Source of the DNA: LMUY01 sp964245495
Lineage (GTDB): Bacteria; Pseudomonadota; Alphaproteobacteria; Acetobacterales; Acetobacteraceae
DNA: 5,106 nucleotides
Reading direction: 5' to 3'
NCBI GenBank assembly: GCA_964245495.1
Contig: CAXTNC010000213.1
Span: 1-5,106, forward strand
Within the stretch, counting starts at the first letter, position 1. Each line of letters opens with the position of its first letter. Position numbers and translations under genes: made by a program. Shown here one piece after another: positions 1-4,745 of this stretch. A model generated the notes under the pieces. The model was given only the letters and a program-made list of their open reading frames with translations. It did not search any database and was not told where the DNA came from.

Positions 1-892
1 TGCCGCGGCGGAACGCGAGCACGCAGACGACGAACACGGCTCCCTGCGCCACCGTCACCCAGGAGCCGATGCCGGACAGGTAGCTTTCCATGCCCTTGAG
101 CACCAGCGCGCCCACGCCCGGCCCGAAGATGGTGCCCATGCCGCCCAGCAGCGCCATCAGGATGATGTCGCCCGAGGCGCCGAAGCTCACGTCCGTCAGC
201 GTCGCGATGCCGAACACCAGCGCCTTGGTTCCGCCGGCGATGCCGGCGATGAAGCAGGACAGGACGAAGGCGATCAGCTTGTAGTCGTCCGTCCGGTAGC
301 CGAGCGAGGTGGCGCGCGGCTCGTTCTCGCGGATCGCCTTCAGCACCTGGCCGAACGGCGAGTGCACGATGCGGTGGATCAGCAGGAAGAAGGCGAGGAA
401 CACGACGGCGACGAAGGCGTACATGGCCGCGTCGGATCGCAAGGAGAACATCCCGAGCAGCGCGCCGCGCGGCACCTGCTGGATGCCGTCCTCGCCGTGG
501 GTGAACGGCGCCTGCAGGCAGAGGAAGTAGTTCATCTGCGCCAGCGCCAGCGTGATCATGCTGAAGTAGATGCCCAGGCGGCGGATCGCCAGCGCGCCGA
601 ACACGACGCCCAAGGCCGCGCCCGCCGCCCCGCCCAGCAGCACGCAGAGTTCGGGCGTCAGCCCCCAGGCCTTGGCGGCGTAGGCCGAGGCGTAGGCGCC
701 CATGCCGAAATAGGCGGCATGGCCGAAGCTCAGCAGCCCCACGTAGCCGACCAGCAGGTTGAACGCGGAGGCCACCAGCGCGAAGCACAGCACGTTCATC
801 AGGAACACGGGGTAGAGCACGAACGGGCAGAACGCGAGCAGGGCGAGCAGCACCAGCAAGGCGATGCCCCCCGCGCGCGAGAAGCCGAGCAT
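1..892 (-). CDS. livM: LivM-type branched-chain amino acid ABC transporter permease (3' end cut by window edge)
   Basis: This is one of the two inner-membrane permease subunits of the Liv/HAAT importer; with LivH it forms the channel for the ligand delivered by the binding protein. The 297 visible residues are strongly hydrophobic, with several membrane segments (about 10-45, 52-72, 84-103, 156-172, 204-226, 243-265, 281-294). Family hallmarks are AFNLLVGYVGLLSFGHAAYF at 43-62, the cytoplasmic ATPase-contact loop with KAIRENEPRATSLGY around 185-199, and LLGGMGTIFGPGVGA around 248-262. The frame is still open at base 1, so the C-terminus lies outside. The ATG (892-890) overlaps the livH stop as TGATG and has no Shine-Dalgarno sequence, which implies translational coupling. 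There is no long N-terminal extension like that of E. coli LivM. The family call is secure; the transported substrate is not. Confidence 0.95.
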   Translation of the reverse strand, partial: MLGFSRAGGIALLVLLALLAFCPFVLYPVFLMNVLCFALVASAFNLLVGYVGLLSFGHAAYFGMGAYASAYAAKAWGLTPELCVLLGGAAGAALGVVFGALAIRRLGIYFSMITLALAQMNYFLCLQAPFTHGEDGIQQVPRGALLGMFSLRSDAAMYAFVAVVFLAFFLLIHRIVHSPFGQVLKAIRENEPRATSLGYRTDDYKLIAFVLSCFIAGIAGGTKALVFGIATLTDVSFGASGDIILMALLGGMGTIFGPGVGALVLKGMESYLSGIGSWVTVAQGAVFVVCVLAFRRG

Positions 893-894
893 CA
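890..894 (-). other. livH stop / livM start overlap (TGATG)
   Basis: On the minus strand the TGA that ends livH (894-892) shares its A with the ATG of livM (892-890). No Shine-Dalgarno sequence precedes the livM ATG, so livM is probably translated by ribosomes that have just finished livH. That would keep the two permease subunits near equal amounts. Confidence 0.85.
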
Positions 895-1779
895 GGCGGA
901 CCGCCCGAACAGCCCGGACGGGCGGACCAGCAGCACGGCCACCATGATGACGAACACCACCGTGGCCGAGGCCGGCGGGTAGAACACCTTGGCCAGCCCT
1001 TCCGCCACGCCCAGCGCGAACCCGGTGACGACCGAGCCGAGGATGGACCCCATGCCGCCGATCACCACCACGGCGAACACCACGACGATGAGGTTGGAGC
1101 CCATGCCGGGGTTCACCGAGTAGATGGGCGCCGCCAGCACCCCGGCGAACGCCGCCAGGGCGACGCCGGCCGCGTAGGTGAGCGTGACCATGCGCGGCAC
1201 GTTCACCCCGAAGGCCTGCACCAGCGCCGGGTTCTCGGTCGCCGCCCGCAGCCGGGCGCCGACGGGGGTCCGGTCGATCGCCAGCCAGGTCGCCAGGCAG
1301 GTGGCCAGCGCCACGACCACCACCCAGCCGCGGTAGTTGGGCAGGTACATGAAGCCGAGGCTGGTGCCGCCCGACAGGCCCGGCGGAATCCGGTACGGCA
1401 GGCCGGAGGAGCCGTAGGCGTTGCGGAACAACCCTTCCAGGATCAGCGCCAGGCCGAAGGTGAGCAGCAGGCCGTAGATCGGGTCGATGCGGTAAAGCCG
1501 GCTGATGACCGCCTTCTCCAGCGCCGCCCCGAACAGCCCCACCGCCAGCGGCGAGAGCAGCAAGGCCCACCAGTAGTCGATGCCCAGGTAGTTCTGCAGC
1601 ATCCAGGCCACGAACGCGCCGGCCATGAACAGCGCGCCGTGGGCGAAGTTCACGATGCCCAGCATGCCGAAGATGATCGCCAGCCCGAGCGAGAGCAGGG
1701 CGTAGAACGCGCCGTTGATGAGGCCGAGCAGCAGCTGCGCGAACAGCGCCGGCGCGGACACGCCCAGGACGGCGGCCAC
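892..1779 (-). CDS. livH: LivH-type branched-chain amino acid ABC transporter permease
   Basis: This is the second inner-membrane permease of the importer and pairs with LivM. It has 295 residues, about the usual size. Membrane segments are visible at roughly 13-38, 46-66, 70-90, 100-117, 151-168, 199-219, 229-248 and 270-286. Typical LivH stretches are SLGLAIIFGMLGIVNFAHGA (30-49), the loop TPVGARLRAATENPALVQAF (171-190) likely to contact the ATPases, and GGMGSILGSVVTG (241-253). The start is GTG (1779-1777): an in-frame TGA lies three codons upstream (1788-1786), and the first internal ATG, at residue 39, would remove the first membrane segment. A second GTG at codon 7 is an alternative. 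No convincing ribosome binding site precedes either. The gene begins 32 bases after the binding-protein gene and ends in a one-base overlap with livM, so it belongs to the same operon. Confidence 0.95.
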   Translation of the reverse strand: MAAVLGVSAPALFAQLLLGLINGAFYALLSLGLAIIFGMLGIVNFAHGALFMAGAFVAWMLQNYLGIDYWWALLLSPLAVGLFGAALEKAVISRLYRIDPIYGLLLTFGLALILEGLFRNAYGSSGLPYRIPPGLSGGTSLGFMYLPNYRGWVVVVALATCLATWLAIDRTPVGARLRAATENPALVQAFGVNVPRMVTLTYAAGVALAAFAGVLAAPIYSVNPGMGSNLIVVVFAVVVIGGMGSILGSVVTGFALGVAEGLAKVFYPPASATVVFVIMVAVLLVRPSGLFGRSA

Positions 1780-1811
1780 CGCCGGTCAGCGATGCGCGGG
1801 GAAGCGGGAGG

Positions 1812-3023
1812 TCACGCCTTCACCAGCGGGCAGCCGCCGGCTCCCAGCGGACGGAACGCCTGGTCGGCCGGCGTGGTGGCGACCAGCTTGTAGTAGTCCC
1901 ACGGGTGGGTGCTCTCGCTGGGCTTCTTGACCTCCCACAGGAAGGCGGGGTGGATGCCGCGGCCGTCTTGCCGGATCACGCCGGGGCCGAACGCGTCATC
2001 GTCCGTGGGCATTGCCTTCATGCGCGCCACGGTGGCCGCGCCGTCCTTCTTGGCTTCCGCGGCGCCCATCGCCTGCACCACCTTCATGTAGTGCAGCACG
2101 CAGGCGTAGTCCCCGGCGTGGATCATGCCCGGCCGCACGTTCGGCGCCTTGGGCTTGAAGCGTTCGGCGAAGGCCCGGGTGCGGTCGTTGGCATCCCAGT
2201 AGAAGCTGTTGGTGATCTGCAAGCCCTGCCCGACTTCCAACCCGATGGCGTGCACGTCGCTGATGTAGGTCAGGAACCCGGCAAGCTTCACGCCCGATTG
2301 GGTGATGCCGAACTCGTGCGCCTGCTTCACCTGGTTGGCCGTGTCCACCCCGGCGCTGCACAGCCCGATCACCTTGGCCCCGCTCGCCTGCGCCTGCACC
2401 AGCTGGGAGGAGAAGTCCGTCGTGGCGGGGAACGGATAGGTCACGGCGCCCAGCACCTTGCCGTGCCCGGCGGTGACCACGGCGGTCGCCTCCCGCTCCA
2501 GGGTGTGGCCGAAGGTGTAGTCGGCGGTGATGAAGAACCAGGCATCCCCGCCGGCGGCCACAAGCGCGCCGCCGGTGGAGCGGGCGAGCATGTAGGTGTC
2601 GTAGGAGAAGTGGATGGTGTTGGCGTTGCACTGCGGCCCGGTGAGGTCGCTGGTGGCGGCGCCGTTGTTGATGTGGACCTTGTTCTTCTCCTTGGCGATG
2701 CCGGAGATCGCCAGGCCGCAGGCGGAGTTCACGCCGTCCACGATCAGGTCCACGCCGTCGCGGTCGAACCATTGCCGGGCAATGGAGGCCGCGATGTCGG
2801 ACTTGTTCTGGTGGTCGGCGGACAGCACCTGCACGCTGCCCGCGCCCGACTCCTCCAGCGCCTGCTGCACCGCCAGCACGGCCAGCGGCCCGGACGCGTC
2901 GCGGTAGGTGCCGGACATGTCCGTCAGCACGCCGATCTTGACCGCCGCCGCTTGGGCGCGCGCCCTGCCCATGCCGGCGGCGGCAGCAGCGGTGCCGATC
3001 AAGCCGCGTCGCGTCAGGTCCAT
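1812..3023 (-). CDS. Periplasmic substrate-binding protein of a Liv/HAAT-type ABC importer (type 1 periplasmic-binding fold)
   Basis: This is the periplasmic receptor that captures the ligand and delivers it to LivHM. It has 403 residues. The N-terminus carries an export signal with a twin arginine (TRRGLIG, 4-10), a weakly hydrophobic Ala/Gly core, and an AxA-like cleavage region around ARAQA (21-25). The mature protein starts near AVKIGVLTDMSG (27-38), the classic first strand and ligand loop of this fold. Other family stretches are SADHQNKSDIA (68-78), KEKNKVHINNGAATSDLTG (111-129), FFITADYTFGH in the second lobe, and a C-terminal KKPSESTHPWDYYK followed by GGCPLV. C132 and C398 could form a disulfide. 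An AAAGGAG-type site sits 5 bases before the ATG. The gene lies between the ATPase and permease genes. It resembles a large Liv-like subfamily, common in alpha- and betaproteobacteria, with few known ligands, so I do not call it LivK; amino acids, amides or aromatic acids are all possible. Confidence 0.92.
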   Translation of the reverse strand: MDLTRRGLIGTAAAAAGMGRARAQAAAVKIGVLTDMSGTYRDASGPLAVLAVQQALEESGAGSVQVLSADHQNKSDIAASIARQWFDRDGVDLIVDGVNSACGLAISGIAKEKNKVHINNGAATSDLTGPQCNANTIHFSYDTYMLARSTGGALVAAGGDAWFFITADYTFGHTLEREATAVVTAGHGKVLGAVTYPFPATTDFSSQLVQAQASGAKVIGLCSAGVDTANQVKQAHEFGITQSGVKLAGFLTYISDVHAIGLEVGQGLQITNSFYWDANDRTRAFAERFKPKAPNVRPGMIHAGDYACVLHYMKVVQAMGAAEAKKDGAATVARMKAMPTDDDAFGPGVIRQDGRGIHPAFLWEVKKPSESTHPWDYYKLVATTPADQAFRPLGAGGCPLVKA

Positions 3024-3028
3024 GCCGT

Positions 3029-3035
3029 CTCCTTT
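3029..3035 (-). promoter_or_regulatory. Strong ribosome binding site of the substrate-binding protein gene
   Basis: On the minus strand AAAGGAG ends five bases before the ATG at 3023. It lies within the 19-base livF/binding-protein gap. It is the best purine-rich site in the window, which agrees with the binding protein usually being made in excess over the membrane complex. It also supports this ATG as the start. Confidence 0.8.
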
Positions 3036-3042
3036 GAGGCGC

Positions 3043-3756
3043 TCAAACGCCGAGGTAGTCGTGCAGCTTGCCCATCTGGGCGCCGATGTCGCCGTTCGGG
3101 ATCATGTCGATCACCCGGCCGTGCTCCATCACGTAGTGGCGGTCGGCCACGGTGGCGGCGAAGCGGAAGTTCTGCTCCACCAGCAGCACGGTGAAGCCCC
3201 GGGTGCGCAACTCTCGGATCGTGCGGCCGATCTGCTGCACGATCACCGGCGCCAGCCCCTCCGTCGGCTCGTCCAGCAGCAGGAAGCGCGCCCCGGTGCG
3301 CAGGATGCGGCCGATCGCCAGCATCTGCTGCTCGCCGCCGGACAGCTTGGTGCCGGGGGAGGCGGCGCGCTCCTTGAGGTTGGGGAACAGCGCATGGATG
3401 GCCGGCACGTCCAGCCCGCCGGGCGCGATCACCGGCGGCAGCATGAGGTTCTCCGCCACGGAAAGGCCGGCGAAGATGCCGCGCTCCTCCGGGCAGACCG
3501 CGATGCCGGCGCGGGCCACCGCGTCCGGCCGCATCCGGATGGTTTCGCGCCCCTTGAACGTTACGGACCCGGCGCGGCGCGGCACCAGGCCCATGATGGA
3601 CTTCATGGTGGTGGTCTTGCCCGCCCCGTTGCGGCCCAGCAGCGTCACCACCTCGCCCTCGGCCACGTCGAACGCCACGCCGTGCAGCACGTGGCTTTCG
3701 CCGTACCAGGCGTGGAGGCCCTGGACTTGCAGCGTGGGAGCGGCGGCAAGCGCCAT
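3043..3756 (-). CDS. livF: LivF-type ABC transporter ATP-binding protein
   Basis: This is one of the two cytoplasmic ATPases that energise the importer. It has 237 residues, the same length as E. coli LivF as I recall it. In order it shows an aromatic A-loop (W17/Y18), Walker A GRNGAGKT (41-48), a Q-loop region with Glu instead of Gln in CPEERGIF (88-95), signature LSGGEQQ (138-144), Walker B and catalytic Glu in LLLDEP (159-164), and VEQN (193-196) where other ABC ATPases have the switch His. These replacements are typical of LivF. The frame stays open upstream to 3882, but that part is livG read in another frame. The chosen ATG (3756-3754) lies two bases after the livG TAG and has GGGAGG seven bases upstream. 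The product ends in LGV, 19 bases before the binding-protein gene. Confidence 0.95.
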   Translation of the reverse strand: MALAAAPTLQVQGLHAWYGESHVLHGVAFDVAEGEVVTLLGRNGAGKTTTMKSIMGLVPRRAGSVTFKGRETIRMRPDAVARAGIAVCPEERGIFAGLSVAENLMLPPVIAPGGLDVPAIHALFPNLKERAASPGTKLSGGEQQMLAIGRILRTGARFLLLDEPTEGLAPVIVQQIGRTIRELRTRGFTVLLVEQNFRFAATVADRHYVMEHGRVIDMIPNGDIGAQMGKLHDYLGV

Positions 3757-3758
3757 TT

Positions 3759-4520
3759 CTACGCCTCCCCCGCCGCGTCGGCGCCCAAATAGGCGGTGAC
3801 CACCTCGGGGTTGCGGGACACGGCGGCGTAGTCGCCCTCCGCCAGCACCTGGCCGCGCGCCAGCACGGTGATGCGGTCGCACAGCCCTTCCACCACGGAC
3901 AGGTTGTGCTCCACCATCAGGATGGCGCGGCCCGCGCGGATGCGGCGGATCAGCGCCACGACCCGGTCCACGTCCTCGTGCGTCATCCCAGCCGTCGGCT
4001 CGTCCAGCAGCAGCATCCGCGGGTCGAGCGCCAAGGTGGTCGCGATCTCCAGCGCCCGCTTGCGGCCGTAGGGCAGCAGCGCCGCCGGGGTTTCCGCAGC
4101 GTCGCCAAGGCCCACGTCTTCCAGCAGCGCCCGGGCCTGGCCGTCATACTGTTTGAGCAACCCCTCCGCGCGCCAGAAGTCGTACGACCCGCCGCGCTTG
4201 CGCTGCAAGGCCAGCCGCACGTTCTCCAGCGCGGTCAGGTGCGGGAACACCGCCGAGATCTGGAATGAGCGCACCAGCCCGAGCCGCGCCACCTGCGCCG
4301 CCTTCAGCCCGGTGATGTCGCGGTTCCCGTAGCGGATGGTGCCGCGCGTCGGCTGCAGGAACTTGGTCAGCAGGTTGAAGCAGGTCGTCTTGCCGGCGCC
4401 GTTCGGGCCGATCAGCGCGTGGATGGTGCCCGGCATCACCCGCAGGCTCACGCCGTTCACCGCGACGAAGCCGCGGAACTCGCGCGTCAGGCCCTCGGTT
4501 TGAAGGATCGGCTCTGCCAC
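3759..4520 (-). CDS. livG: LivG-type ABC transporter ATP-binding protein
   Basis: This is the partner ATPase of LivF and the first gene of the operon. With the GTG start it has 253 residues, close to the usual LivG length. It shows Walker A GPNGAGKT (38-45), Q-loop SFQ with Gln87, a helical insert about 106-128 typical of LivG, a divergent signature LPYGRKR (149-155), Walker B with catalytic Glu174 in LLLDEP, switch His205 in VEHN, and the LivG-style C-terminus VVTAYLG (240-246). I prefer GTG 4520-4518 because AGGGA lies seven bases upstream and the protein then begins VAEPILQTEGL, as LivG proteins usually do. An in-frame ATG at 4565-4563 would add 15 residues but lacks a ribosome binding site. 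The frame stays open to 4973, but that stretch is antisense to the divergent lipoprotein gene and is not credible coding. Confidence 0.94.
   Translation of the reverse strand: MAEPILQTEGLTREFRGFVAVNGVSLRVMPGTIHALIGPNGAGKTTCFNLLTKFLQPTRGTIRYGNRDITGLKAAQVARLGLVRSFQISAVFPHLTALENVRLALQRKRGGSYDFWRAEGLLKQYDGQARALLEDVGLGDAAETPAALLPYGRKRALEIATTLALDPRMLLLDEPTAGMTHEDVDRVVALIRRIRAGRAILMVEHNLSVVEGLCDRITVLARGQVLAEGDYAAVSRNPEVVTAYLGADAAGEA
3764..3769 (-). promoter_or_regulatory. Ribosome binding site of livF, inside the end of livG
   Basis: On the minus strand GGGAGG lies seven bases before the livF ATG and within the last codons of livG. It fixes the livF start at 3756 rather than at earlier codons of the same open frame. 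Confidence 0.75.
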
Positions 4521-4527
4521 CGGACGT

Positions 4528-4532
4528 TCCCT
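4528..4532 (-). promoter_or_regulatory. Ribosome binding site deciding the livG GTG start
   Basis: On the minus strand AGGGA lies seven bases before GTG 4520. The alternative ATG at 4565 is preceded only by C/G-rich sequence with no purine run. This is the main reason to choose the GTG. Confidence 0.6.
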
Positions 4533-4553
4533 GCAAGCTTCGTTGCTTGGCAG
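4531..4553 (-). repeat. Small hairpin in the livG leader, touching the ribosome binding site
   Basis: CAAGC (4534-4538) is complementary to GCTTG (4545-4549) across a six-base loop. The flanking CTG (4531-4533) and CAG (4551-4553) extend the stem with one bulged base at 4550. In the livG message the 3' arm includes the first two bases of the AGGGA ribosome binding site. A role in controlling livG translation is possible, but the stem is only eight pairs. Confidence 0.4.
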
Positions 4554-4579
4554 CGTGAGTTGCATATCGACGGCGCGGG

Positions 4580-4595
4580 GGCAAGATTGCCTTGC
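4580..4595. repeat. Overlapping inverted repeats GGCAA-GA-TTGCC and GCAAG-N5-CTTGC
   Basis: GGCAA (4580-4584) and TTGCC (4587-4591) form perfect arms around two bases. Shifted by one base, GCAAG (4581-4585) and CTTGC (4591-4595) also pair around five bases. It lies about 60 bases before the livG GTG, where a regulator of the liv operon could bind. Short dyads arise by chance, so this is only a candidate operator. Confidence 0.35.
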
Positions 4596-4655
4596 GGCAG
4601 CAGGAATCCGGCGTGGCGGGCGTGAGCCTGCGCTCGATGGACCAGCAGCAGTCCG

Positions 4656-4671
4656 GAAGACGGCCGTCCTC
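4656..4671. repeat. Inverted repeat with a perfect 10-base core (GACGGCCGTC)
   Basis: The core at 4659-4668 equals its own reverse complement. After one mismatch (4658/4669), two further pairs (4657/4670 and 4656/4671) extend it to 16 bases. It lies near the middle of the divergent spacer, a suitable place for a dimeric repressor. A chance GC-rich palindrome cannot be excluded. Confidence 0.35.
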
Positions 4672-4680
4672 TGGCAGGGC

Positions 4681-4710
4681 TTGGGGCAGCGCCCCACTTC
4701 CTGCTGCAAT
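4681..4710 (+). promoter_or_regulatory. Weak sigma70-like promoter candidate for the efflux lipoprotein gene
   Basis: TTGGGG (4681-4686) matches three of six bases of TTGACA. TGCAAT (4705-4710), 18 bases later, matches four of six bases of TATAAT. Transcription would start near 4717, about 30 bases before the ATG. The match is weak; it stands out mainly for its position and the overlapping dyad. Confidence 0.22.
4682..4696. repeat. Inverted repeat TGGGGC-AGC-GCCCCA
   Basis: Two perfect six-base arms flank three bases, 49 bases before the lipoprotein ATG. No T-run follows on either strand, so it is not an intrinsic terminator. It overlaps the candidate -35 and spacer of the plus-strand gene, the position expected for a repressor operator. 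Confidence 0.4.
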
Positions 4711-4745
4711 CGTCCAGCAACGTGCGGGCGGCTTCCTGGCGCGCA

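Larger units (their letters stand above)
4521..4745. other. Divergent intergenic region between livG and the efflux lipoprotein gene
   Basis: These roughly 225 bases separate two divergent genes and must hold the promoters of both unless transcription enters from outside. Open frames cross the region but none resembles a protein family or has a credible start. It contains a small hairpin at 4531-4553 and inverted repeats at 4580-4595, 4656-4671 and 4682-4696. No convincing -35/-10 pair was found for the livG direction. One weak candidate exists for the plus strand. Confidence 0.7.

Noticed and set aside
362..982. 206-codon plus-strand open frame
   Set aside because: It is antisense to livM and the end of livH, with His/Glu/Gln/Arg-rich low-complexity content, so it is a shadow of the permease codons.
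1905..3194. 429-codon open frame on the plus strand
   Set aside because: It lies antisense to the binding-protein gene, is rich in His/Arg/Gly/Val low-complexity sequence and matches no family. GC-rich third positions on the real strand suppress stops on the opposite strand.
3757..3882. Upstream extension of livF within its open frame
   Set aside because: It overlaps livG in another frame and reads as Arg/Gly-rich nonsense. The ATG at 3756 has a good ribosome binding site and gives the standard LivF length.
4563..4565. ATG start for livG, 15 codons upstream of the GTG
   Set aside because: No ribosome binding site precedes it, and the extra residues are not typical of LivG. It remains a minor alternative.
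4566..4594. Promoter for livG using TTGCCC and the ATATGC/TATGCA stretch on the minus strand
   Set aside because: The spacing is only about 11-13 bases and the -10 match is poor, so it does not form a credible sigma70 promoter.
4682..4696. The inverted repeat as an intrinsic terminator
   Set aside because: No T-run follows on either strand, and a terminator between two divergent starts would have no transcript to end.
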